From Micractinium sp. NFX-FRZ (Eukaryota; Chlorophyta; Trebouxiophyceae; Chlorellales; Chlorellaceae): 64,000 nt of DNA. The stretch lies in the NCBI GenBank assembly GCA_029339195.1, contig JAPTJF010000143.1, forward strand, positions 1 through 64,000, written 5' to 3'. The number at the start of each line of letters is the position of its first letter. Positions within the stretch are counted from its first letter, which is position 1. Positions 1 to 10,312 of this stretch are shown here, piece by piece. The notes under the pieces are model-generated. The model did not search any database. It was not told the DNA's origin and saw only the letters and a program-made list of their open reading frames with translations. A program made the translations under genes and the position numbers.

Positions 1-1630
1 GTACCTGAACCTGCCCCTGATACCCCCCTAAACCCCCACCCCTGAACCCCATATTAGGGGGAACTCCATCCCCATAGCGGCGCCGGCTCTCCTGCTTGCT
101 GCGGAAGCAGCCCATGTGCGTCCCCCGCTTGGCTGCCATTCCCAGTGCCGCTGCCAGGCTCTGGGCCAGTGCCGGGTGACGCGCTGCCAGCGACCGCAGG
201 GGCGGCGGCGGCAGGCGGAGGGGCACGAAAGGCTGGCACATACATCCCTGCAAGGAGGACGCCAAGGGTGCGAGGTCAGTATCTGACTGGACTGCTGCCC
301 CGCTTGAGAGTGGCATTTGTTGAGCACCCGGGTGAATAGCTGTGTGCTAACTTGCAACCCAGCTGGCGTGTCAGCCCCTTGATCCAGCTGGCAGGCACGC
401 TGTGGTCGCACAGCACCTGACAGCTGGATGCCGGCGGCGGCCTGGTCAATTTTGTCGGGCCGCTGTAGATCTGCTGCCAATCGCAGGGCTCCATACTTGG
501 AGAGGAAGGGTTCCAGCTGGGCAGCCCAACGCACCGCCACCACCCGCTGCCAGTGCGCGGCCGCAATCGAGCGCACGGTCAGCAGGGAGGTAGGCGGCCC
601 GCCGCCAGCTGCCGCGCTGGCTGCCACCCCGCCGCCAACTGCAGCTGCTGCGGCCGCTGCCTGATGCAGATCCAGCTGCCGCAGCTCTGCCTCGCCTCCA
701 GTGCCATCGGCAAAGGGGTTCGCAGAGGACACTTCAGCAACGGGCACTTCATGGGGCACCCCCTGCACTGGCAGGAACACGGGTGAGCACTCTCAGTGAG
801 TAAAAGCAACAGGTTCCGGTCAGGACATCACTTGACTTGGGGAGAACGTGCCTGGACAAGAGGCGGTGGGCGGGCATTGCTGTACCGCCCTGAGGCAGGC
901 AGGCAGGCAGGCAGGCCCGCGGCCAGCCTGGCAGGCAGCCTAGCACCGACGGCATGTCAGGTGGCTTGGCATCCAAGCGGGCAGGCAGGCGTTGCACGCA
1001 AGCAGCTGTGCATGCCAGCAGCCACGCGCGCTGCTACCTCAAAGAACGGGTGGGCACAGCACCTCTGCAACTTGCCTCCAGGGTCAGCAGCACCTCTGGC
1101 TCCCCCGCAGGCTGCTGCCCCGCCTGCCCCAGCCTGACGCCCCAGCGTGTGGCGTGGATGCGGGCCAGCCGGTAGGCGCCGCCAGCACGCAGCCTCACAA
1201 AGCAGCCCGCCAGGCAGGAGGCGGACCCACAGGATGCGGCCTCTGCAGGGCAGGCGGGGGGGGGGGGTCAGGCGGCAGGACGAAGAGCTCACATCGCGGC
1301 GGCGTCCAGACGTATCAGATGGGCATGTTGGTGCACTTGGCACCAACCTGCGCATCTTGCTGCAGATGTTTTCCCCACAGACATGGTTCCGACACAGATG
1401 AATGGGTGGGCTCAAAGCAGACTTGGCGACACACATTCCTGCCACACACGCTTGCTTGCGATAAGTGTCCGAACCCTTCTCACCCACCGCCCTAGCGGCG
1501 GCGGCCCCTGGCACCGGCGGCACCCACCCTTGAGCAGCACTGCCTCTACCGGCGCGGCCTCACGAAGCTGACTTCGGGTCAGCAGTAGCTTGCCGATATT
1601 GCAGGCGTTGATGGCAGCGAGCGGCTCCAT
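1..1630 (-). CDS. Partial Plus-3-domain-like protein (3' end beyond the window)
   Basis: Minus-strand gene running off the left edge. Four exons join in phase: 1630-1528, 1242-1076, 762-352 and 247-1. I chose the ATG at 1630 because it opens the first exon and no upstream exon is needed. The exon 2 donor is GAG|GCAAGT, a GC-AG intron. The first two exons encode a block with LLTRSQLRE, then GCFVRLR and AYRLARI, which matches the order of conserved patches in the Plus-3 domain of Rtf1 (basic LxRxxLe, GcFVR, YRlxxI). A patch rich in acidic and Ser residues follows, where Plus-3 domains carry the VSN...E segment. The rest is low-complexity Ala/Gly and a basic C-terminal part. Plus-3 domains bind phosphorylated elongation factor or nucleic acid in transcription complexes; that role is inferred from the family only. 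The protein at 19-26 kb has a similar block. The family call is moderate; the exon chain is better supported. Confidence 0.5.
893..917. repeat. (CAGG)n tetranucleotide microsatellite
   Basis: Uninterrupted GCAG/GGCA tetranucleotide tract inside an intron of the partial Plus-3-like gene. Confidence 0.85.
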
Positions 1631-2079
1631 TCCAACCCGCCGCCGCCTCGAAGCCTAGCCAATCAAACGTCCACACTGTCTCAGTCGCAAATGTCCGAGA
1701 GGCGCTGCGGATTGTAGGTCGGCGCTTCCAATCCGCGGGCCGCAGCACGGGCAGCAGCGCCAAGGCCAGTGTTGCATTTGCTGCCAGTGGGTGCCGCAGG
1801 GCGGGAGTGGTGCACACTGACCCCATAGATTTACCAGCGCCCTGTTTTCTGAATCTACAGGCTCCTGTGTGTCTTGGTGCACGCTCGAGGCGGGCCAGCA
1901 GCTTAAGCCTCCCCAAAGATGCTGACAAGCCGGTCGACTACAGCGCTCTGTCTGGGCAGCTTGCACATGGGCTGCTGCACAGTGCCCACCATCTAACCCT
2001 GGAACATATTGATCGGGTTCAACGGCCCCATACTTGTTGCCACCTGCGGAGCGTTACTGCAACCCTGCTGTGACTTGCC
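1631..2079. other. Intergenic, no gene recognised
   Basis: Lies between the start of the Plus-3-like gene (-) and the duplicated block upstream of the 179-aa protein gene (+). Open frames on both strands show no domain and no consistent splice chain. It probably holds divergent promoter sequence. Confidence 0.4.
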
Positions 2080-2720
2080 GCCGTTGCCCGTCCTGCCAGC
2101 GGCTGCGGCGGCTTTCACCTGCGTCACAGTGGCAGTGCGCATGCAAGTGCACATGATAAAAAAAAACACCGCTTTTGCTTGATGTTGCCTCCACGGAGGT
2201 AAACATAGTTCAGTTGGGGCATGTTAGCGACGCCGCCTGCGCCTGCTGAGTGCCGCGGCGCCACTCGCCAGCTGGCGAGCCACCAGCGAAGCGACAACGC
2301 CTCGCGGCGCTCGTCTTGGTCGTCGTGCCTGAACTGAAAACTCTCTGTGCGCCTTCTAGTTCTGGCAACGGCTGACAGTCCATGAGTTCCTCCAAATCAC
2401 TGTCTGAAGTGGTTGTGCATTAACAGTGTGACCTGCCGCCACCGCCTGCCGTTCAAGCGGCAGCGCCATGCAGGCGGCATTCATCCGCCACGTTAAGTGC
2501 ACATGAGTCACGAACCACCATCGCTTCGTGCTAGTGTCCGACATGCATGAAAGTCAAACTTTCTCTGAATTGGCAGCAACCTGATGCCGCCTGCTGCGCT
2601 GCGCTGCCGCAGCGCCACCGCCAGCTGGCGCGCCAGGACGCCGAGACGAAGCGGCGCTCGCGTTGATCGTCGTTCCGCACTTTGTAGAACATTGCTGTGC
2701 ACCTCCGCGCCCAGGAAACC
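2080..2720. repeat. Diverged tandem duplication, unit about 350 bp
   Basis: Two head-to-tail copies, roughly 2080-2400 and 2430-2720. Landmarks recur in the same order: AAGTGCACATGA at 2145 and 2495, GCCAGCTGGCG at 2267 and 2620, then GAAGCG...CGGCGCTCG...TCGTCGT, and finally an AACGGCTGAC/AACCGCTGAC end. The offset stays at 350-353 bp. The copies differ at many bases, so the event is not recent. It lies just upstream of the gene at 2951. Confidence 0.7.
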
Positions 2721-2950
2721 GCTGACGCCTGGCACAGTGTTCCGCTTCTGCGCTCTTCCCTTGAAGCACCTGCCGTCTCGCGCACAAGGTGGGTTGACCG
2801 CGTGGCATCTCAGCGCCGTGTCGGGGCGCTCCCGCGCCTCACTGCCCCCTGCTCCGCCGGACGCTGTACCGCGCACCCGCCACCTCCGCCCGCGCTGCCG
2901 TCCACCCCTTACCGCAGCCCCCGCGGCTGCTCACCTTCTCTTTTCTGCAG

Positions 2951-4976
2951 ATGGCGCATCTGGAGAACCAGTTCCGGGTGGTAGTGGAGTTCCTGCGGGC
3001 GTCGGGGCCCCACGGCCGCATCATCCGGCTCAACCACGCCCCCGCCGCCCTGCCGCCGCAGCTCGCCGGCCGCCTGCACCCGGTGCGCGCGCTCCTCGCC
3101 CCCTGCCCTGTCTCAAGATTCAGAAGGGGGAAGGCTTCTAGCATCTGTTGTTCCCCACGAAATTTCTCATTGTGCGGAGGAGGATAAGCCATATGGCTGA
3201 GTGGCACTCTTGAAACCTGCCCGCATGCTGCCGCCCATTCCCCTTGCCGCTCTGGGGCTCCGGGCAGCCCTTCACAGGAAGGACGCCGGGCAGCCAGCTG
3301 TGCGGCAGGCGAAGGAGAGGCAGCCTCATGCTTCATGTGCCCTACTGCGCCGCATCTGACCCCTGGCCCTGCAGCGCTCCTGGCAGCGCTCCCATGCAGG
3401 CACCAGGCACCCAGCTGAGCGTCATGCCAGCTGAGGCTGCCTCATTCATGCTCCAGTGCCAAACTAGATGCCGCACCCGTCCTGTGCCGCTGCAGGGCTT
3501 CTGGCGTTTCGTTCACGCGGGATTCCAGCAGCTGGCTGAGCAGCAGATAAGCAGTGGCCACTTTATGCTGATGCACCGTACCTCCGCCGCACCTTGTCCC
3601 TGGTGCTGCAGGGCTTCTGGCAGTCGTTCATGGAGGACGCCGGTGCTCTGAGCCTGCGGCACCCGTACTCAGCCAAGCCTGGTGCCAAGGACTACTGCAC
3701 CTGGGCGGCCTGCTTTGGCCTGGGCGCAGTCGTGGGTGAGGGTGGCGGGGCAGGGCAGGGCGGGGGGGGCGCAGTATGTGCAGGCGGGACAGGGCAGGAC
3801 TTGATGCGGGGCAGTTAGTGTGTTAGTGGCCAGAGCTGTGGATCACCAAGTTGCTGCCTACCTGGCGCCTGTCTGGCTCTCAACCCGTGTCCGGGAGCCA
3901 CCCTGGCTGCCCCGCTGCTTCCTCACCTTGGCACCTGCCTGCGTCCGTTCCCTTCACTTGTGCAGGCCTCTTCTGCATCAATCCTGATGCCGGTGAGTGG
4001 GGTTACAAGCAGATACAGGTGTAGGGGTGCTGGCATGGCATGGGGCAGCAGGTTGAGAAGCCAGGCAGGCGCTGGGGAGCTGCCTCCTTCCTGTGCTGGC
4101 AGCAGGAAAGGACCATGGGTGTCATGAGCAGCCTCCTAGCCTGCATCTGCCCACACATACCTTGGCCGACACGCGTGCCCTATGCTAATCCATCTGCCTG
4201 CGCACCTGCCCGCTCCTGCCCGGCAGGCGACTACGGCGTGTGGGAGGCGGAGTGCCGCGACTTTTGCAACCGATGGGCGCCCGGGTTTGCACAGGCGGGG
4301 TGCGCCCTCACGCTGCAGCGCCACCGGTGCGCAGGGGGGAGACGCGTGCCAGGTTCCAGCTGCAGATTAATCAGCCGTGGCAACAGTCGCTGGGGCGGCG
4401 TACGGGATGGGATCTGCAGCTCTGCTGTGCACTTCAGCCGATTCGCCAGGCCTGTCCGCCATCCTCTTACATCGTCCCTGCCCCTCTTCCCTCATTTCTT
4501 CACTCACTCACCTCAAATGCGCCCGGGCACCGAAAACTTCCTGCAGCCGGACAACAACCCCACCGCTATTGTTCAGTCCATATACCTTCCGACTCCCCCA
4601 TGTGCAGTGACTACTCCTTCAGCTGAACATGAACCCCACCGCAATCAGTCCTTAAAGTGTTAGGCTTCTCAAGTAACTTAAGCAACCATTCCATCTTCCC
4701 CACCCCACAACTGCAGTGACTACTTCCTTCAGCTGGACATCAACCCGCCGCTAGTCAGTTAACTACCAGTCGTTTTGTAACCATTTCAGTATCCCCCTCC
4801 CCCATGGCATTGTATGCAGTGACTACTTCCTGCAACTGGACATCAACCCCAACATCCCCCCAGGCCCAGAGCCGGTGGCACCCCCGCTGCCGCAGCAGCC
4901 GTCGCCGTTCCAGCAAGCGGGCACAGCGGCGCCAGCAGTGGCGCAGCCGCCGCAGCCGCCGACCAAAACAGTGTAG
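2951..4976 (+). CDS. Uncharacterised 179-aa protein with one membrane segment
   Basis: Five exons join in phase to 180 codons including TAG: 2951-3082, 3612-3735, 3966-3992, 4227-4326 and 4820-4976. The ATG directly follows a TTCTGCAG acceptor-like site, so a 5'-UTR intron is likely. I do not recognise the family. The N-terminal 44 residues are soluble and basic. Residues about 70-88 (AACFGLGAVVGLFCI) form one hydrophobic segment that crosses the exon 2/3 junction. A Cys/Trp-rich stretch follows (about 95-125), then a Pro/Gln-rich tail. The size and single helix would suit a small accessory subunit of an organelle membrane complex, but that is speculation. The introns before exon 2 and before exon 5 carry decayed copies of those exon starts. 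Confidence 0.65.
3330..3640 (+). repeat. Junction echo: three copies of the exon 2 acceptor and exon start
   Basis: CTGCAG sites ending at 3374, 3495 and 3611 are each followed by a form of the exon 2 start. The 3495 copy reads GGGCTTCTGGCGTTTCGTTCA; the real exon at 3611 reads GGGCTTCTGGCAGTCGTTCA. The sequence before each site is also related (ATGCT...TGC.C....CCGCA). Offsets are 121 and 116 bp. Both echoes keep the AG. Confidence 0.8.
4530..4860 (+). repeat. Junction echo: four copies of the exon 5 acceptor and exon start
   Basis: The real acceptor ends at 4819, followed by TGACTACTTCCTGCA. Echo acceptors end at 4716 and 4607, both GCAG|TGACTAC. A fourth copy without the acceptor has CTTCCTGCA at 4537. 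Each is followed by a form of GGACATCAACCC and by CCGC-AATCAGT-like sequence. Offsets from 5' to 3' are 77, 109 and 103 bp. Confidence 0.82.
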
Positions 4977-5152
4977 CAGCTGTGTGGTGGGTCCCGCTCT
5001 GGCTGCAGCTTGCACCATCGATGGGCAGTGTGAGCGCCATATTGTGTTACCTCTGCCAGGGGTCTGGCCTTATCTTGTTGCCTATAGTTCCCTGGATATC
5101 GCATACTTTTACAGCGCACCAGCGGGCCACCATTGGATCGATAGAAGCCATT

Positions 5153-5157
5153 TGTAA
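5153..5157 (+). other. UGUAA poly(A) signal candidate
   Basis: TGTAA about 180 bp after the stop of the 179-aa gene. UGUAA is the usual green-algal polyadenylation signal. Confidence 0.45.
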
Positions 5158-5437
5158 GCAAACGTGTTCAATGCAAATGGGCCTTAGGGTGCAGCACCTC
5201 AGGTGGGGGATCGCCAGCGTCGAGCTGAAGTCCTGCAAACACATGGGAGGGCGGTGCCCCACCACAGCAGGCGCTCAGCGCCGACTCAGCACGTCATCAA
5301 CGAACTGGGGATCATGCCATCGATACAGGCCACCCAGTACGGCAGCTCAGTGGTTCTTGAGTCGTCAATTCAATTGTCCCGGGCCACAGGCACCCACAAC
5401 GCCACCGCTCTGCTCGCTCATCTTGGTGTGTGCCCGC

Positions 5438-5575
5438 TCAGCTTCTGACCGCATGCAGCCAGTGCCCGTCCTTTTCTGAGGCCCTGGACACATCCCACAC
5501 GTGCCCCGCCAGCTTCCCATGTGTTCACTGCACAGGGGTGCCCGCTCACCTTCTGACCACCAGGCGCAGCGCCGC
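5438..5575. repeat. Near-identical intron block shared with 7980-8117
   Basis: About 138 bp starting CTCAGCTT.TGACC.CATGCAGCCAG and running through the GTGAGC donor into the last codons of exon 2. It matches 7980-8117 almost base for base, while the exon bodies beside it have diverged strongly. Confidence 0.85.
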
Positions 5576-6070
5576 CTCGCTGGCAGCCAGGGCGGGGTGG
5601 GGCCCCAGAATTGCTCCTGGCAGACCCGTGTGATGCTGAAGCGCCAGCCTGCAAGTGAGCGCAAGTACCAGAGGGAAGACACATGTGTGGGCATCCTGTT
5701 GCAGGCTTAGGGCGGCACACAGGTGCTGGCTCAGAGAAGGGAGCCGACAGCCCTCAGAACCACACATGCGTGGCAACTGCGGGGGCGGCAGGTGGCCCCC
5801 AAAAGCCCAGGCCAGCTCACCCAGGCAGTGTGGGGCCACCAATCAGAAGGCTGCAGGCGAGGTAGGCGAGCTGGAGTGCGCAGATCAGGGTGTGCTGCAC
5901 GTGGGCGGTAGCGGCAGCCAGCTGCTGCTGTGGTCCCGCTTTGCCGTGGCGCCCGCGGCGTGCGCACAGCAGTAGGATGTGCAGGGCTCCCGCCAGAAGG
6001 ATGCCGACAGCAGCAGAGGCAGGCACCCATGCATAGAGGGTGGGTAGCATGTGGCCCGCAGGCACTGTGC
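5438..6070 (-). pseudogene. Truncated paralogue of the 7.0-8.7 kb membrane protein gene
   Basis: Minus-strand segment matching the first two exons of the gene at 7008-8675. About 6060-5826 encodes an LYAWVPASAAVGILL... helix pair, the counterpart of IYAWVPATAIAVILL... in the complete gene, and ends at a GTGAGC donor. About 5648-5552 follows a CTTGCAG acceptor and ends ...EAALRLVVRR|GTGAGC, against EGALRLVLRR|GTGAGC in the complete gene. Nothing matching exons 3-6 follows. No in-frame ATG matches the paralogue's start. It is most likely a truncated segmental duplicate. Its two splice sites look intact, so it may still be transcribed. Confidence 0.7.
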
Positions 6071-6464
6071 TGCACTGGCGGAGGAGGGAGGAGAGGCCAC
6101 AGCCTTGACGGGGGCAAGTGTGAAGTTATCAGCTGCCTTGCCACGCACTGCGAGAGCCGCTGGGAGCATTGGAAAAGCAAGAAGCACAGGCGGAGGCAGC
6201 ACCTTCTGTCTTGCATTGCTGGCTTATCAGGTGGTGGCCAGGGAAGACATGCGCCGCCAGCGGCAGCTGCCTGTGGCTGCCTGAGGCTGCGCCCAGGTGC
6301 CTATAGGCCGCACTGCAGGCCCCTCCTCTACCGCCGGGCTATGCCGTCTTGCTGAACGTCTATAGCTAGGCAGCCGAGGGCAGCAGGGAGGAAGCACATG
6401 GAGCGGCAGGGTCCAAGGTGAACCCCGCCGGACCAGCTGCCGGCGGGGGCGGGGCGCACTGCTC

Positions 6465-6498
<34 letters not shown>

Positions 6499-7007
6499 GA
6501 GGATGGCAGAGGAGAGGCAGGCATGGACACGCACAATCGCACTGCTGGTGCCCCCATGCTATCCGAGGGCCAGTGTGGGTGTCACACTGGGCTGCTGGCA
6601 TGGCAGCCATGCTGTGGCATGTGTAACCCGTATGGCTCTCACCTCCTAATTACAGCAGAACAGTAACGCGCTGCAGCGGCAACACATGAGCGCTGCTTCC
6701 GGAAGAGTGGGTGCAGTATGTGCCGGTACGGTGGGGCATCTGCGGTGTGGCGCGGAACCGTCTGAGAGGAGAGCAGCGCTCCCAGGCAAAAACAATGATA
6801 GGATCAAACTGACTGAAGCATCAAATGTTCAGTGGCAGGACATGCAGTGCGACTGGCAAGCTAACTCAAGGGGGGCTAACGAACTGCATTATCGGTACGG
6901 CAAGGAAGCAGGTAGAGCAGGTTGATATGGGGGCCCCCCACAACGGTTGTGGGCGGCATGGCGCCACTCCAAGGCTTGAACCGACAGCGTGCACAGCGCG
7001 CCAATGC
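6071..7007. other. Intergenic; no gene recognised
   Basis: No splice-consistent coding chain on either strand. It contains the CAG tract below. The last few hundred bases are probably the 3' flank of the membrane protein gene. Confidence 0.4.
6459..6498. repeat. (CAG)n tract with one CAA interruption
   Basis: CAG trinucleotides broken by a single AACAGC unit. No coding context could be established. Confidence 0.85.
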
Positions 7008-8675
7008 TCAAACGCTCTCAGCGGCCTGCTTGCCGGTGCTGCTGCTGGCCGCCAGGCTGTCACAGCTGCCGCTGGCTTCCACGGTGCAGCCGGGCAGCTG
7101 CTCGCCGATACTGGCTGTGCTGGCGCTGTGCTGGCGCCAGATGTGGGCGTAGATTTTAAACGTGTAAAGCTGGATGGCGAGAAGGAGGCAGACCAATGGG
7201 AGCAGGCCCCACCAGAGCCCAAGCTCGCCGCACCCTGCCACCTGGCCGTAGCTGCCGATGAAGAAGGGGATGAGGACGGCCAGCTGCAGCGCGCGAGTGA
7301 CTGCAGGGGGGCGGGGTTGGGGGAAGGGGTGGGACGGGGTAGCAGGTGTTAGCACCAGTGCTGCGACAGTGCTACAGGGGGTGGCCATTCGTGCGCAAAC
7401 AAAGGGAGGGTGCACATCTCACCAGAGTGACCGTACAGAGCTCCTGAATGCTGGCAGACAGGGGGGTCTTTGGCAGGCCGGGGCAGCCCGCGCCACCCTG
7501 CAAGCACTGTGGGTTGCCCCGTACCCACCTGTGTATAGCAGCATGCCTGCCACCAGCAGAGCACGCACAGCACGTTGTGGGGCTCCCAGCCGGCGGGCCG
7601 CCAGCGTGGCAAACAGTGCCATCTCATAGGTTGCAAACACATCCAGGATCAGGCCCAGCTGCAAGTCCCGTGGAGGGGAGGGAAGCACGGAGAGAGTGTG
7701 AGGCGAGTGGGGTGGCAGTGAGCAGAGGAGCGAGGCATGAGCGCACATGCGGCGTGCATGCGCTGTGCATGCTGTGGTGCACGACGAGGGCTGCTCAGGA
7801 CTGGTGACCCCCTTGACACACAGAGTCAGGCCTGCGCGCTGCACCTTGAGCACGAAGAACGACTGCGCAAAGAAGCCGACGGCTGTAATGATGAGAAAGC
7901 TCAGGTGATGCACCGCGAGCAGGAAGCTCCTGCAGGCAGTTAGGCAAGGGGGCGGGCACACGGGAGGGGCGAACAGACAGCTCAGCTTGTGACCACATGC
8001 AGCCAGCGCTGTCCTTTCTCTGAGGCCCTGGACACATCCCACACGTGCCCCGCCAGCTTCCCATGTGTTCACTGCACAGGGGTGCCCGCTCACCTTCTGA
8101 GCACCAGGCGCAGCGCCCCCTCGAAGGCGTACATCACAAGGTGCGAGTTGAGCACGGCAAAGGCGCCCTGGTACCACTGCTGCAGCCTGCAGGGCAGGGG
8201 CAGTGCGCTGTGTGCTGGGGTTAGCAGGCCGCAAGCTCTGGCTGGCCCAGTGCAGGCTGCCAAGCGGGCACCTCTGCAGCAGACATGCGCGGCCCCTTGG
8301 ACAGCGGCCCATGCAGGCAGGCTGTACACCAAGAAGATCAATGCCACTGTTGCTGCCGTGGGAAGCAACTCACTCGAGCAAGAAGGGGCCGCCAAAGAGG
8401 AGTTGGCAGACAAAGTAGGTGTAGGGCACGATTTGAATGGCGTAGACCAGGGTGAAGAGCGAGTGGGTGGCCGTCACCAGCTGCTGCTCGGTGCCCGCCT
8501 TGCCGTACGTGCCGCGGCACACCCGCAGCAGCAAGGCGTGCAGCAAGCCAAGGAGGAGGATGACGGCAATGGCAGTGGCCGGCACCCATGCATAGATCGT
8601 GACAAACATGCGCCCGGCGGTCGGAATGGCAGCCTTGCTGGCACAGACGAAGGCTGTGAGGCTGCTCAGCGGCAT
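7008..8675 (-). CDS. Multi-pass membrane protein, TLC-like fold possible
   Basis: Six exons join in phase: 8675-8374, 8186-8094, 7929-7845, 7658-7529, the 21-bp microexon 7443-7423, and 7300-7008. The protein is about 307 aa, starts at the ATG at 8675 and has about seven hydrophobic helices. Helix pairs include IYAWVPATAIAVILLLGLLHALLL near the N-terminus and WWGLLPLVCLLLAIQLYTF near the C-terminus; the tail is Ser/Thr-rich and polar. LLAVHHLSFLIITAVGFF in exon 3 has the His-His pair seen in TLC-domain (Tram-Lag-CLN8) membrane proteins, followed by a helix ending in basic residues. The TLC call rests on that feature and the helix count only. The microexon encodes seven residues and is needed for phase. 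The first two exons recur in the truncated copy at 5.4-6.1 kb. Confidence 0.65.
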
Positions 8676-10312
8676 GGCGGCACTGCGTCGGCGGTACTGG
8701 AGGGATTGACGAGCAATTGTTGAGCGGCAGGTGCTGACGGGTGGGCTGAAGCTTCCCTGGCAGCCGCCGGCTGGAACCGCTGCAAAGATATGAGGCGTGT
8801 TTCAGGGCGGCGTATGTGTCGCGCCACAGCCGTCTTGGTCCTGTGTGGCTGGCCACCAGGCTGAGCCTGGGCACAGAAGGTGACTGATAGAGAGGGCGGC
8901 AGGCAGGGGGGAACCAGAGCCTGGGGACACAAACAGTGAATCCACTGGCAGGATAACTCAATGGTGGGCGTGCCAGATTTCCCAATCGGACGTGCCAGAA
9001 TGCCGGCCTCTGGGACTTGCCTACCTGTGGGTGCCAACACGCGCTGGGGCGTGCCGGCAAGCTCCTCACCACTGCACTGCCGCAGGACCTCAGGCCCCGT
9101 TTAAGCTTGCTCTCTGCATCTCTTCATCCCGCGCCTCTACCTCCTCGGACATCCTCGTGCAGCACCTGCGCTCCCAACCTGCCCCGCTGCCCCCTCTTAG
9201 CGGCGGGCGGTCCTGCAGTAAGTGCCGCATTCCTCCAGTACCTTGCATGCTTGACCAACTGCCCGCCTGTTTCTCACACACGTCTCCTATGTTAACGGTC
9301 CAACCCCTGTTGTAGACTATGCTAGTGTGCAATACAGCCAGCCTGCAGAAGTGTCAAAAGCAGGCCGGCAATGCGGCTCGGGCAGCCAGCGGCTATTGGC
9401 GGCAGCTGCTGAGCAGCTGCAAGCTCGATCAATCAAGCTCGTAATCAAAGTCAAGGCCTCCTGGGCCCAATTTTGCTTTGTTTACGAGGAATTCAACCTT
9501 TTGGGGCGGTGAGCACAAGCTTTAATACTTATTTGATGCCTGCAGCAGGACCTGTCACGCCGGCCCGCGCATGCATGGGCACCCAGGGGCTTAGCAGGCG
9601 CCGGAGCGCCCCGCTGCGGCGCGCTGTCACACAAGCTGGTACATCAATGGGAGGCTTTGCAAGAGCGGCGCCACGCTGCCGAGGCCCAAGTGCAGGCACA
9701 CGGCCTGCCGCTGGCTGCCGCCAGGTTGGCGGCACAAATGGGGGTGCCAGCTGTACACAACCCGTGGCATGTGCTCCTGCAGTTGACTTTGTACATGCGA
9801 CACAAAAAGCGGAGGCGATTGGTGCAAACTGCAGGACAAGAGTAGGTGCGGAGGGCGACGTGAAGCGGAGATTGGTGTGCAGGAGTTGGGGGGCCGCTGG
9901 GGCGCAGCTGGTAAAGGGGTGCAGATACAAGCTGGCACACAATTGGAACATGGAAAACACAACACATGTGTAATGGAACACCGGTGGAAAGTGCATGGCA
10001 GGTGTTTGCACAGCCAGGCTCGGGCGCCAGCCAGCAGGAGGGCGGCAGGCACGGGAGCACAGCGCAGCGGGCCAGTGCCGGCAGGTGCCAGCTATCGTTG
10101 TGGCGGCTGCGGCGGCCGCGGCGGGCGGCGGTGGAGTAGTAGATACAGCAGGGGGAGCATGGCAGCGGGAGCCTGAGCAACCAGCCAGCTAGCTGCTTGG
10201 AGCAAAGATAGGGTCCCAGGCGGCCGGCGCGCATGGCGGGGTTGCCTGCGCGCTTGTGGAGCCGTGCACACAGGCAAGCTTCTTGAGCGCCAGGTGTGCG
10301 GTACAGGGCAGC
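8676..10312. other. 1.6 kb between genes, no gene recognised
   Basis: Several open frames exist on both strands, but none has recognisable domains or a consistent splice chain. It should contain the promoter of the membrane protein gene (-) and the 3' flank of the aspartic protease (-). Confidence 0.4.

Noticed and set aside
4040..4663. 207-codon plus-strand open frame
   Set aside because: It crosses intron sequence of the 179-aa gene. Exon 4 and the echoes explain it better.
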